DNA of 64,000 nt from Aphrophora alni (Eukaryota; Arthropoda; Insecta; Hemiptera; Aphrophoridae), in assembly GCA_963513935.1 (NCBI GenBank), contig OY740768.1, forward strand, positions 73,260,877 through 73,324,876, read 5' to 3'. A program made the position numbers and the translations under genes. This document shows positions 1 through 49,440 of this stretch, piece by piece. Numbering within the stretch: position 1 is the first letter of the stretch; each line of letters opens with the position of its first letter. Below the pieces are notes generated by a model, which saw only the letters and a program-made list of their open reading frames with translations, did not search any database and had not been told where the DNA came from.

Positions 1-322
1 GGTTGTACTGTACTCCAAATTTAAACATTCCACAAACTATGATTTTAGATCCTAATTGTATCACTTATTCATCCTAGTCACCCATCCTTCATAATCATTT
101 AACCTTAGGGTTTTTCTGGACAACAATATGTACTAAATATAAGCCTAGAGTTAAGTCATTGAACTCCAATTAACATTGAAAGAAATATAATATAGACTAC
201 ATACAAAGTTTTAAATAATAAAAGCTAGCCAAGGCAAAACAAACTAAAATATGAGATTTAAAAAAACATTTGAACACAAGATCACACAAGAATTTGATCA
301 TTTGAACACAAGAATATTTTTT

Positions 323-598
323 AGTTCTATAAATAAATATTGAGCTTGACTTGTGAGATAATTTTAGATAAAAAATTTAAAAAATTCGAACACAAGATCT
401 CACAAAAATTACGTTTATTTAATCAAACGAGTTACAGTTTAGTTATTGTAGCTCATGTATCACTGAGAATGGTGACTTTGTCGTTGAAACGCGTTTGATT
501 AAGTAAACGTAATTTTTGTGAGATCTTGTGTTCGAATTTTTTAAATTTTTTATCTAAAATTATCTCACAAGTCAAGCTCAATATTTATTTATAGAACT
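323..598. repeat. Foldback element, 107-bp inverted arms
   Basis: Arm 323-429 is the reverse complement of 492-598 with only one or two mismatches (for example TTTATTT against TTTACTT), separated by a 62-base loop. Outside the arms the match continues more weakly to about 314 and 608, interrupted by one extra T. It looks like a recent foldback MITE; no clear target duplication was found. Confidence 0.85.
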
Positions 599-899
599 TA
601 AAAAATATCAAAAGACAATTTAATCATTTTATATATTTTGTAAAGTCAGAATACTTGAAAGTTCCTTTATTAATTGTGTATTTTTCTGTACAAGGGAAAC
701 TGTATAACAACCCATCAATTTCTTAGAATTAAGTAAACAAGATCTGTTCACACATATCCACCGACTTTTATTTCATTAATTTAATTATACCATCTTCGTA
801 TTGCCACATAAATAGTATAAAATAAAATAAATAAAATAATACATTTTTTATTTTGAATATAAGAAAGAGCTGCAAGCCCCTGAGTCTAAAATAGTAGCT

Positions 900-1060
900 T
901 TTGGAATGATGTCTGTCTCTGATTTTTCTTGCAGTTTTTGAGGGTTTTTTAATTTTAACTGGCAATTTATTTGTAGCTTTTCTAAAAACGTGAAACTACC
1001 CACTTTTATGTTACCATAAGCTATATGTAGAGATTTTTATAAAGTGTAACACTTTAAATA
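900..1060 (+). repeat. Dispersed repeat alpha, partial copy
   Basis: It resembles 9405-9550 and, inverted, 38930-39060. Shared landmarks are ATTTTAACTGG, a TAGC(C)TTTCTAAAAAC block, ACTACCCAC, and AGATTTTTATAAAGTG. No coding sequence was recognised. Confidence 0.6.
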
Positions 1061-1439
1061 ATGCAAGACTTTATTGTTTGTGAATATTGTATTCTTTCAA
1101 TCTAAAATGAAGTAGGAAACCTTCAATGATGTTATTATCCGGTGGTATTTCCTGGTGGGGATATGTTTTCTCAAGATTGAACAGGATTAGGCATTTTCTC
1201 AATACCATCTCCTGCAGTTAATAATACAAGGTTTTCATAACGCAAACCTTATTGGAAAATATACTGTACGTACTTATTGCGTTTTCATTGTGTGATTAGT
1301 CCATTGAATATTATATATATAACAATCAATTATTTTGTATTTATTATTTCTCTTTTGAAGTTAGTGTTAGTTCTAGTTTATGTAAATTATTTATTGTTTT
1401 TATAAAATAACTAAATCGACTTGAGTGGTTGTATAAATA

Positions 1440-1740
1440 TGATCTATGGCGGAAAGGGCTTAAATTTGGCTACAAAATTGATGATCAAGACTTTAATATA
1501 ATATTTTGCCAATAACACAAAAACAGAAGAAACTAATTATAAATGCAAAATGTAGACAAGACTTATCCTGTTTGAGAATCCTCAATTGCTTTCAATTTTT
1601 TTAAAAAATTATACAAATTCTGATAAAAATATCTTTCTCCAGTTATTTAGTTAGTTTTTTTACAGATTATAATCAAACATCTTTCAGAATCAATTAATTT
1701 TACTATTATTAAAGTCAGCCATAAACCTATTATAGGAGTC
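1440..1740 (+). repeat. Dispersed repeat gamma, copy 1
   Basis: It aligns over about 280 bases with 35550-35820. Common blocks are TTGGCTACAAAAT, TTTCTCCAGTTATTT, GTTAGTTTTTTTACA and AGTC(A/T)G(C/T)CATAAA. Family unknown; both copies are in the same orientation as the gene. Confidence 0.6.
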
Positions 1741-3529
1741 AGTAAAATGTGTTTATATGAGATGGTTGTGTCGAGGCATATAGACATGATAATAAATGAG
1801 TTCAACAACTATTTATCCCATCTCATTTCTATTAGGATTGTGATCACATTGACTTGATGTGATAATGATCTGCAGTCTAGCCTTCATTTGATAATAATAC
1901 ACACAAATAATTAAAATCTATTTTCAATCAATAATTTTACTCTGTGTTTTTTGTTAACTTCAATGTTAAACATTTTTATTTAATAAAATGTTATTTCCTG
2001 CATTTCTAAATCAATAATTTTACTCATGTAATTATTACTCATTATTACTCACAATAATTTTACTCATGTAAAGACAATTGTAATAACGTAAAAAATTAAA
2101 GCCTATTATATGTTTAAAAGTACGCGGTAAAGTACATATGGGGGAAGCTGTTGGAATAATATTCAGTCTTCAGTAAATTCATTTATAAGAACAAAATGGA
2201 TTTTCAAAACAAGAAAATAAATAATCATGTTTAATCTTAGTATAATTTATTTAATAAGAAGTGTTTATTAGTTTGTGTGAAAAATAGGGGTATGTGAAGT
2301 CTTTGTAACAGCAAAGCGGAAAAGACGCTTTCGGAAGTGAAATATCTCGTGGTTTTGGAAGGTAGTATAAGTCCAGCGTCTGGAGAGACAAGGTGTGTAA
2401 TGAGTCAGAGTCCAGCAGTTGAACTAGTAAAATGTGTTTTGTGCTTAGAGATACTTTTCAAAATGTAGTTGAAATGTAATAAAAAACTGTTTTAAATTAA
2501 ATGATTACTATAATAAACATTTATTAGTGGTCGGTAGTAGTTCATGAATTGACTTTTTAACTAAAAAGACAGAAAAGTGTTTAGTACGGATAACGTGTTA
2601 AATAAAGAGACAATAGACAATCTTGCATATAGTAATAAACACGGACGGATAATGAACAATCGTAAAGTGTAACATGGACTAATAATTTAATAGACATTCT
2701 TAACACTAACGTTTTAGTTCTGCAATAAAAATGATTTCTAGGGACACAGCTCTCCAGGAACACCATCGTAAAAAAGGCCATGCGGTTTGGACAAAGAAAT
2801 CGAGTGATGTGATTTAAGACAACGGACTGGTAACTCTGTATTGTTAATATGTAAATTTCTAATCGTTAATTTCTAAAATTTATTATATTTGATATTGTTG
2901 TTTTTTTTTGTAAATTTAATACTTACAAATAATAAAATTCTTTTATGTAAAAGAATATTAAATATCGATTTACATAATTTTTCTTTTAAAGTAATGTAGA
3001 CTCAACATTAAGAAACAGATAAATTTAATCTGTTAAGTTCTATAAATAATTCTTCAGTTGCAACTTAAAACTTAAAGTAAATTCAAGATTTTTTATTTAA
3101 ATTTAAAACCTTCTTAAAAGGAAATAAAATATTTGATCATAGGATGTATAATATAAATTATTTACATGATATATTTCAATAATGATGTCTATGTACTGAT
3201 ATTTTATGTTTAATAAATCTTTATGTTAATATTTCAGAGACAAGTATTTTCATTACATACCAAAATTTCACTGTGGAGTACACTTTTACAAGAACTTTCG
3301 ACCCCAGAGATAATAAACTTAATAAATTCATTTTTTGATAAATAATGACTAAAAATAGTCTGGCGCCCAATAATTATTAAATAACAACAGTTAAATTCAA
3401 TTTTCATTAATTAAATAAATAAAGTAAGAACTCTTCAAGTTCAAATAATTTTTCTCTTTAAAGTAGCTTCATTTTCTTAACCAAGACTTTTTTAGAATTA
3501 CTTCACAATTTAGATTTTGTTTATATGAA

Positions 3530-3670
3530 AATTTATACTTGGTAATTTCACATATTCATGAATTTTATTACATATTTCTATTATTATGAAACCAATAGTT
3601 TTTTCGTTTACTTCTCACAATTTTTTCATTTTTTTTATTCGGCCCGAACTGAAAATCTTTATTACAAATC
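3530..3670 (+). repeat. Fragment of dispersed repeat alpha
   Basis: It shares CTTGGTAATTTCACATATTC, ATGAATTTTATTAC and TTTTATTCGGCC with 9780-9880. It appears to be an isolated 3' piece of the same family. Confidence 0.5.
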
Positions 3671-4580
3671 CGTAATTATTAGTATGTAATAAAATATGTA
3701 ATTGTTAAGAAAATATATGAATGATGAGTGTTTGTAATCCAATTTTATCTCAAGAAGTTTGTATTTTTCTTTTTGGCTTGAGAGTGTCTATTTATGGTCA
3801 ATTACAGCTACTTTGCCTTCTTCCACACTGCCTTCTATGTATTGCCCATTTCAACACAAAAGATTTATCGGAAGCTCAAAAAAAACTTGCTTGATAACAT
3901 CTTAAGCTCAAAAAAAGTTCAAGCTCAAACTTGTTATATAGCTCTAGCTTTTAAAAAGGCTGGCTAATAAAAAGCTCGACTTAATGTGCCTGAGGTTCAG
4001 ATCAAATTAAAAAACTCAGGGTCCAATACTCCTAGCTGAAGCCAGGATCAAAGAGTGCTAACCATTATGATCTTGCATGATGCGATGATCTGGGATGATG
4101 AAGCAGTATTACATTATGCTGTATAATTTTTGTACACTATGTCATAACAAGTTTCATTTCATTAAAATGTATGTAATTTTTGATGAAGAATAATATTCGA
4201 GGTGATGCTATAAAATAATTGAATACTTTTTCACAAACCTCGTACATTTTGACTACATAACTGTGCACAATATTATTAAGTACATAGTAAATTTGAAAGA
4301 ATGATATTCAATATAGGAAATAAAATAAATACAAATTCATACACCCATTCTCTTCTTGGACACTATCAGCTATTACTAGGAGTATACAATATCTTTATTT
4401 GTTTTCATTTCCATTGTTTGTCATTTAATAGAGTTTTAAGCTGAGAGATATCACACCCTGCTAAGATTTGTTTATTTATACTAAATAATTCATAACCGCA
4501 GATTTTTAATGATTTTGCAGTGATTATAATATTATAATTTTTATCAGTAATTATACTTTTTTGTTTTGTTGTGATTTTAG

Positions 4581-40787
<36,207 letters not shown>

Positions 40788-41720
40788 ATCTTGTAATGTT
40801 TTAGTGGCACATAAGGACTTGTATTTATATATTGAAGCCGTAAATGTGTGATTATAGTTAATTTTATGTATGTAAATATTATACAGTTTTTCTATGTATT
40901 TCTATAAAAACCACTGCGAGAAAAAAGAAAACTAAAATAACACTTTATAATTTAATATAAATTTTTGCAATTTTTTTAAATTTTTAAAAGATATATTTTT
41001 CAGTGTTTTGTTGATTATAAGTGTATGGAAATTTATAATTGTGTGGGCAGCTCTCACTCTTTGTATGTTGGTTGTATCGCTGTCTAAATACCCTCGTTAA
41101 ACTCGTACTTTATTGTATTATATATATTGCTTCACTTAGTGAAGACCCGCACAGCACAACACAGTGATCAGAGTGTATAGTTTCCTGTTATTTTTTATTT
41201 AATTTTTAAAATATATATTTATTTATTTACTAATATATAAATATACCTTTTGAATTTAATATCAAAGTGCATTAATCGCTTTGCTATTTTTGATTCCTCC
41301 AAGACATTGTAAATATAGTAATCACGTAATATTTAGCTGCTATGTTTGTATGTGTATTTTTTGAATGAAGTCGGTATGTAAATTTAACATTTTTAATGTT
41401 TTAAGGCACAAGGGAAGAAGAAAGTTTTGTGCCAAGTTAGGACTTTTTTTGTATATTGGGTGAGCTTTAGTGATAAAACGAGACAAACTCAGTGTTCCCC
41501 CATGTGCCATAAATACAATTTATCACAGGAATTACATAGACAAGTTCATTGAAGATATATAGTGTGATAAACTATGAAGAGACGTTATATATGAATGGTT
41601 GTGATAATACATATTTGCGATATTGTTATATTTCTAAGTTCTAAAGTCAGTCTCAAGAACAATATTTAGTGTGTACTAATAAATTCTTCCATTAAAATAA
41701 ACTACTTTGATGTGTGATTA
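40788..41720 (+). other. FBXO11 3'UTR (proximal form)
   Basis: This is AT-rich non-coding sequence directly after the stop codon, without recognisable transposons. Two TGTAAATA sites (40871-40878 and 41308-41315) match the Pumilio recognition element TGTANATA. The 3' boundary is inferred from the poly(A) signals at 41678 and 41696; the real cleavage site is unknown. Confidence 0.6.
41678..41701 (+). terminator. Proximal poly(A) signals of FBXO11
   Basis: Two AATAAA hexamers (41678-41683 and 41696-41701) are followed within 60 bases by a GT-rich stretch (GATGTGTG, CTCTGTGC, GTTTGTGAGG). This is the arrangement expected of a cleavage and polyadenylation site. It would give a 3'UTR of about 0.93 kb. 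Confidence 0.55.
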
Positions 41721-42299
41721 ATCTGGCTCCTCTCTGTGCAATGTTTGTGAGGATTGTGGTTCTTGTATCTCTATTTTGTAAGTTTATTTAAGAAGAAACA
41801 GTATTCAATGTCAATGTAAAACAGTGCAAGTCAAACGTATTTTAAGAAATTTTAGTTTTAATATTTAAACTGTGTTCACCTTGATCATATGTTTTAAGGG
41901 TATGTTCAAACTTTTAGGCATTGATTTGTCGTCGATGTGTTTAACAATAAAATAGTACCGATTGACACTAGTTTACAAAAACTTAGTACTAATCTTGTAA
42001 AACAATAAGTTGTTTCAAATTTCATTTGCGATTTGTAGGCTACATTAATCATAAGTAGAAATTATATTTGGCAGTGGAGTATAAAAAATTCAGGAAATTA
42101 TTTCGAATAATAGGAATTTTTTGAGTTAATTTTCTGTTTAAGTTAAACATTTGAGCAAAACCTTTTGTGATATTTGTCTTACTTATATATTTAAATCGAT
42201 CTGTATCACTAAAAGTTAAATATTAACAACTTAGATTTCTACAAACTACGGTTCTTAAATTGACAGTTACATTTCTCCAATAATCTCTGATTTTTGGGG

Positions 42300-43070
42300 G
42301 ATTTGTTGATAAAGTCTGTGTCTTTAAAATAAAAGAATTTGTTTTCTTATCGAATTTTGATTTATTTTTTGACTTAGACTTCTTTTAGCTCGATATACTT
42401 TGTCTAAATTTAAACCTTTCAAAAAGTATGATTTCTCAAACTTTGCAAAATAGACATTTGTTTCAATGATGATTCAGTATTTTTACTGCTATTTCATTTA
42501 ATTCAAATCTTTCTTCATATTTAAAATAAGAAAGAAGTCGAAAGGTTCTACATCTGGAGAATAAGATAGATGAGATGAGGGAGTTTGTAGTGGAATTTGA
42601 CAATTTAGGCCATAACAATTGCAGTTGTGTGGGTTTATGCATTGTCGTGGCAAAAGAAAAAAAAATCTTTATGAAGTGAAGTACAGTTTATCATGAAAAT
42701 GATCCCTAAATTTTGTCCTGTGATCATTTTTCCTTTCCGGGTAATCAATAAATATTATGCCATGCAAATCCCCAAGAAGTTTTTTGCCTTTAAACAACAA
42801 GCAAAATATTTATTATTGTTTTAGCTTTACTTCAATTTCCTTAATGGTTTTTCACAAAAAAAAATCATCCTTTATCAGCACACAAAATTTTATTTTCGAT
42901 TGCAGCAAAGAAACACTTATCTGCTTTCAAATGCTGTCCAAAGTCTTTTATTAAACAGATCTTCTTGAAACTTGTATGCACATCTAAAAAGAAGATGGCA
43001 TCTCAATGATAAATTAAAATTTGTTATTTAAGCGCCATCTCTTACCAATGTCACTGACATCAAACTGCAT
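42300..43070 (-). pseudogene. Mariner transposase relic, heavily decayed
   Basis: On the minus strand, 42540-42660 reads HDNA, stop, THTTAIV followed about 20 codons later by KLPHLIY, the decayed counterparts of the mariner HDNARPH and LPHPPYSPDL motifs around the catalytic triad. Multiple stops interrupt it. Bounds are approximate; TIRs were not identified with confidence. It lies between the proximal and possible distal poly(A) signals of FBXO11. Confidence 0.5.
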
Positions 43071-43349
43071 AAGTAATCTAAAAACGCAAATGTTATATCA
43101 ATTTTAAACATCTGCTAAATTTTTGTAAACATAGTTGAGGGAAGAAATGATGATATACATTCAAGCTTTATATAAATATAGTAATTAAAATATTATGGTA
43201 TAATTATTGTACTTTTAAAGTGCCACTTGGCTAACACATTTTTAATTAAAAGTGTATAAATAAAAAATAACTGGTTTAAAAAATATATTAACAGCTTATT
43301 ATGTTAACAAGATAAAGGTGAGTAAAGTGTAGGTTGACAAAATACTCTA

Positions 43350-44144
43350 CAGTAAATTCTCGATTTACAAATGTAATATGTTCATAAACAAGCAGTTGTA
43401 AGTAAAAAACAGGTAGGTGGTCGATCGTCATACTATCCCAGCCTATCATCATACAGTGTAATACAAACCTATCCTCTAAATGTAATGCCCAAAAGTTGGT
43501 TTCTTGAGCCTTTTGGGAAAGGTTAGATTTTATTGGTAGATCAAAGGGTGTTAGTTAGTTTAAAACAGTTGTTACACAGGTTTTCTGAATCTTGTAATTG
43601 TGTTTACCACTACTTTCTTGAAGTCGGCTAGACTCTACCGGGTCTGGTAGATGTATGTATATTAAAAAGTTTCCACTCACTTTTTATTATTACTGTCTTA
43701 AAATGATAAGTGCTAATTGATCATTCTCAACTGCATAGGAAGCTCAGTTTTTATAGACTCCAAGATAAGAACATTATATTGTTTACATGTTTTCTTCTTT
43801 TGCAATGCTCCTTCATTGTTGGTCATTTTTTTAGCTTCACACTTTACATTTTCACTGTCTTTTGTTTAATAATGAATAGTAGTAAAATCCATGTGATAAT
43901 AATTGAGTTGAAAGTCACACACGGTACAATATGTACACTATGACTATATTAGCTCAAGTGGATAGAAATGTACAGTTCAGCTCGATAAAACAGCTAATTG
44001 CCTGGCCTCCACATCACATCTTTCCGCCCCCTCTCAATCACTCACCAGTTCTCAGATTTTTAAAATGATTTTAACATTTTTGCTTTTTTATGACATTAAA
44101 AAAAAAAAAAAAAAAAAAAAAAATTGTAAATCGAGGACATACTG
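43350..44144. mobile_element. Pogo/Tigger-like MITE, about 795 bp
   Basis: The left end CAGTAAATTCTCGATTTACA and the right end TGTAAATCGAGGACATACTG are inverted repeats with CAGTA...TACTG termini. TA precedes the left end (43348-43349); the right flank is TG, probably a mutated TA. An A23-type run lies just inside the right end. No transposase was seen; the open frame at 43710-43943 is unrecognised. Confidence 0.75.
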
Positions 44145-47100
44145 TGCTTAAGAAAAAAGGGTTTATATATAATATTTTTTAAATCTTATTTATTTATGAA
44201 TTTACATTTCATTTATTATATTACCCTAAGTTTTAGACCTTATGTGTAATGTGTAGGCAAAAATATAATAATATTACTTACGATTTGTAATTTTTTTTCT
44301 TTGTATAAGCATTCCCGCATATTTTATTATCACTGAATTATTATAGAGTTTCATTGATAAACTACATATAACGTATGCAAATTATTATAGTTTTAAATTA
44401 AACTGAAGGCTCATATGTATTTGTTTAATATATTTTCTTGTATTTAGACAAATTCCCTTTTACAACTAACATTAATTTTATAACCATCTAGACACTGGTA
44501 TAAACACTTCAAATCTGTATTAGTTTATATATATTGATTTTTTATTTACCTTTTACTAAATCATTTTTGTGACAAACATTTTACAGTCCACATAAACTTC
44601 TTTTTTTTACAATTTGAATCCAGTTTTTCTTTATTTATTAACTAGATCATCATGAGATGTATTGGAGCAAACTCAATTATATTGATTTCATATGAACAAT
44701 TTATTCTATATAAAACCAATAGTTTAAATTAATGATATTGTATATGGAACCAGATATAAACAGCTAAATTTTAATCATATCTTTTAACTTTGAGCCAAAA
44801 ATTAAAAATCCAGCTTCATAGAGAATAATATATTATTGAATTCTAAGATTTTATATACAAAATCTTATGATTGATTGTTCTCAGTACAATATATGACTAT
44901 AAAGGATAATTAAACTTATTAATGTGGCATTAGAGTGAAAAAATGCCACAGGTGAATAAATGTGGCAGGGAGAAAAAAATATTAAATAATATTTAATTTT
45001 GTCTAAACGAAGTAATTAAAAATTTACCAGGAGAATGGTATAGTTAAGTTATCATTGCAATTCTGGATGGTATGTTTTTTTCCATTACTTTACAGTTGTA
45101 ATTAATTTAAGTGATATAAAATATGTGTTATTTTTAATAACCCAATTTTACCAAACAATTAAAAACATATTTAATAAAAAAAAGTTTAACTTGGTAAATC
45201 TTGATATTTCTTCAGAATTTATATATACTTTAAAACACAATTTTATTTGATATGAAGTGTAATAAATCAGTTGTTTAATAAAAATGGTTTAAATATCAAA
45301 ATCTTCCTTTTTCTACTTCTAAACTTTTAAAAGATGTGAATTTTAAACAATAATTTCTTCATGGAAATAACTTCCTTAATATTCTTTAATACTGAATGAT
45401 AATTTTCAGTAGAAATTTATATAGTGTATTGTATTTGGATTTTTGTCAATCAAAATTTTGACTCAATAAAACACTGGCTTTGGCATGGCCAGCACATTGT
45501 CAGTTTCTAATTAGATTCAATAAATTGTGGTGATAGGTCAAATCATTTCGAAAGTACAGAATATGTTACTTTTCTATTTTTACCCTCTCTCAAGGGAGTT
45601 CCACTCTAATAAATGATTAATAATCTGAACTAATAGATTATTGGGTAAAATTAATTTCTCTTGCAAATTTTGATCATAACATAACAAAATAATTCTGACC
45701 CTTGATAATAATTAGATTTTTGCATGTTTTAAAAAAAAATTTCTCATTAAAAATATATATTCCCATGGCAGAAATATAAATATATGAAGTTTCTGAAAGA
45801 TACCTAAATTTCTTTTTTTGTAAATGTGTAACATACTGCATTTAGTTTAAACACATTTTCTTTATCTCTTGAAGTGAGAAAGCTGTTGAACAGTTAAAAA
45901 CAAATATTCTCTCTTTAATCATACATTTTCATTAGCTGATTATTTGAAGCCTTGGCTCATTTTCAAACCCATATTTTGAACATTTGTTAACCCATTTTGT
46001 GTGCTTGAATGTTGAACCAAAATATTCATCATGAATAAGTGTACTCAACAATTTACATATAAAAAACACAGGTTTATACAAATACAAACAAAAGCATTGT
46101 AATCATAGTGCTACAGATAGGCTAGGCAATAATTTGTATTAATCCATGTTGAACTTATATCTGTAGGGTAGGCTGTTAAATTGAATAGACTCTGTGTATT
46201 ATTTAAGAAGTGGAGATTATGACTTAGTCATTGAATTTCTATAAATGGTTGCTCTCTTTAATAGCAGTTCAATGTTTTTATTTCAACAATTTTGAGATTT
46301 CTGTAGTTATTTCATTATATACATGATTTGATCAGGATTAGTTTAAAAAAATTAAGTGACTGACTTATGTTCAAAACATAAGTATAAAATTTTTAATCAA
46401 TTTTTTATGACAATGTACAATTAATTGCCAAGGTAAGGGTTATTTTGTAACTGTAACTAAAATACCAAAATTGTATAATGTATTTTTAATAAAAAATATT
46501 AATGGACATTCACCCTGTTAAGACACAATTGTGATTCTTTAAATTACTAGTGATGCATAATTTAATTAATTACAAAATTAATATAGTCAACATTAATTTT
46601 TATTTTATCGATTCAAATTTGAAATCAATTAAAAACTGAAATTTTAATCTTTCTTTTGTATGTCAATTATAGTAGAACATGTCTTACATGATTGTAACAT
46701 TGCATTTCTTTTCTTTTTTAAATTTGGTTTTAACTTTGTGGAAGTCTCACTTCCACACTTCTTTAATGTGAGAAGGTTAAATCAAACACTGTTATAATTA
46801 CAGGTTGAAACTGTAGCGATAATAAACTCTTGTGGAGTATACATATTTATCCTATCGAAATAATTGTTGACTTTCACATGGTTAAAGTCTCTTATTTCAA
46901 AATCAATTAATTTTATGTAGTACCCTATAATTCATATATATTCTGTGCCTGTGAGCATGACTATTTATTACCACAATTTAAAAGATTTTTAATTTAGCAA
47001 GCCAATCTTAATTTATAACATTTGGTTGTCGCCATTCCGAATACTTATTATAATAATACCAATCTTAATACCTTCCTGAACTGAAAGCATCGATCAAATG

Positions 47101-49434
47101 TCCATCCATTAATACCTACGTTCAATTTTTTTTTTTTTTTTTTTTTTACTGTAAATTATTCTAAATTTAATTTTGTGTTATATTTATATTATTATTGCAA
47201 TACCGTATATCTATAAATATTTATGTAGAGTTCTTCAAAAATTGATGTTTTCAATTATGACATACAGTGCAATTGACCAAAAATTGTTGTAGTTTTTAGT
47301 ATAAAATCCAACTTTTTACTATGAAATATAGATAGATTACTAAACTCCTAATTTGTATTGTTATTATTTACAGTAATTCAATAATTTGAATTACCTGATA
47401 TGGTATATTAAAATGTTAAGTATCAGACAAAATTTGTTTTTTTACAACTAGAATTAAAATTCACTTATCAGAACCCTTAACATTCCAAATGATAAAAGTT
47501 ACTAATGTTGTCATATTGTACTGGCAATATTTATGGTTAATAGAATGGAAATAATACAGTGTGAAACTATCATATTTAAATTACCATAAGTATCTTGGTG
47601 TGTATCATTGTTGAACCATATAAGTAACATTATTTATAATAAAATGTGCATACATTATGTATTTATAATTATATTATTAATTTAGTTTTGTTATTAAATA
47701 TACATTAATATTGATGAGCTTGTATCATTCAGAAGAAGTTTTATATTATTTGCTGTGTTTGAAAATTAATATGGATTACTTTTCGTAACTACAGAAAAAG
47801 AAGTTCATGAAATTTTCTATTTTATTATTGTTATAAAGGTCTTTTAATTCAGTTATGGAGTATTTTTCATTTTACATAACATGACATGATTAATGTAGGA
47901 ATTTTTATCATTAAAAATCGATTTCTGGGGTTTATCATGTGTAATTTTTACGAAAAGAAAGTATGTATACGTGCCCATACTAACTTTTTGGAAAATCTTT
48001 TTAAATTTTAAAAATAATTTTTTATTTTAAATTAAAAAATCAGATCTCAGTGCACAAATAAACCACCCCAGGAGGATAATAGTGAAAATCGGTCCAGGAT
48101 TTTAGATTCATCTAGATATCCTGATTTTTTAAGGATTGATGTGCTTTTGGAAAGTCATTAACATTAGTTTTTCCCGAAATTATTTTATATATTTTTTACA
48201 ATTTTTATAAAATGGAAACAGATATTTGGTCTCCCACTCTTTAAAATAAATCAATTAAAATGTACATAAAAAATATCAAAGTTCTGTTGTATCAATTACT
48301 GAAATCATATTTATTATTTTAACTTGTTACATTGTTTTTAATTCAGAGGTCCTCTTGTGTTTATTTATTGTCAAATGTATATTTATCTTATTTTTTATGA
48401 TTTAAGTTATTTGTAATCTTTATTTACAAATAAATCCTTTATTGTTCTTGCCGTTTTAATATTTTTCTAAAAAGATGAGAGATAACTAACTAAACTCGAA
48501 GATTTGTTGTGTTAACTAATAATATTTTCAATATGATCATTCACTACAAAAAAGCGCAACTTGTTATTCATGCTCCCAATTGCTTATAGTTTTATATAAA
48601 AAAGTGTGTTTTTCAAGTGTACGTACATGTGAGTGTGTTTATAACTTATTTAAGTTAATGTATGAAATTTAAATACAATATATTTTATATTCGAATAAGA
48701 AATCAAAAACGTAGTTAAATGTTGTTATTCTGTTAAATTTAAAATTAGATTTGTCGTGTCTTCTTAAGGTTGATATGAATAAGCTTTACTTACCATGAAG
48801 TTCTAGAGAATTTATTTACAATAGTGAACTACCATAATAATGTAAATTACCAGATATATTTCAAATAGTGCACACAATGTTTTAATTAGATATTTAGATA
48901 GTATAAATTTATTAAAAGCACATTCTGACACTACTACAATTTTAATTTGTATATATTGTAAAATATAAAATTTAGTTGTTATATTAAGTTACAAAGTATA
49001 TTGATAAAAGAATTGTACTGAAAAATTAATTAATTTTCTTTAAAATAAAATTGTATGCTAAGCATAAGAGAAACTAACAATATTATGAAACTGTAAAATT
49101 TAATAATTATTGATTTCATTCAACAATTAATGTATGTTATGTTTTATTTTCAGCATTCTTAATTACTTTTAAATAAACAACTCGTATTCTATAATACATA
49201 TTCATGGGAAAAGTTTATAAAACTCAGGAAAAATATAAAATTCCCTATTGAAAATCTCAAATGATAACTGGGCATACATAGAAAACTTAAGAAAGAGTTT
49301 TGAATGCGGAACATATTGTAAAATTATTGCTTCATATGCATGAATCATTGGTCTTTTGTAGTTCAATGTCAAAAAGGTTTGTGTTTATGTAAAAACTAAA
49401 GATGGTGAAAGTTATTAAACATAGTCTTGTTACA
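44145..49434 (+). other. Possible extended 3'UTR or intergenic DNA
   Basis: Over 5 kb of very AT-rich sequence with unusually few open frames and few transposon remnants compared with the introns. A T23 run is at about 47126-47148. Whether it is transcribed cannot be told from sequence. Confidence 0.5.
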
Positions 49435-49440
49435 AATAAA
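49435..49440 (+). terminator. Possible distal poly(A) signal
   Basis: AATAAA is followed immediately by GTGTTTGTTATGGG and a T-rich tract, a textbook downstream element. If it is used by FBXO11, the 3'UTR would reach about 8.7 kb. It could equally belong to no gene, since AATAAA is frequent by chance in DNA this AT-rich. Confidence 0.3.

Larger units (their letters stand above)
1..4580. other. Upstream intron sequence of FBXO11 with dispersed repeats
   Basis: No exon could be recognised here, and the F-box coding exon was not found. The stretch holds a foldback repeat (323-598) and copies of dispersed repeats at 900-1060, 1440-1740 and 3530-3670. A more GC-rich block at 2290-2470 is unidentified. 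The short open frames seen here look like chance. Confidence 0.6.

Noticed and set aside
2146..2526. Possible solo LTR starting TGTTGGAATAATATTC and ending AATAAACA
   Set aside because: The 5-bp flanks (GAAGC and TTTAT) do not match, no second LTR was found and the sequence after it is not a clear primer-binding site.
4000..4085. Possible tRNA-derived SINE on the minus strand (TGGTTAGCAC-like A box)
   Set aside because: No acceptable B box and no second copy in the window, so not enough to call a SINE.
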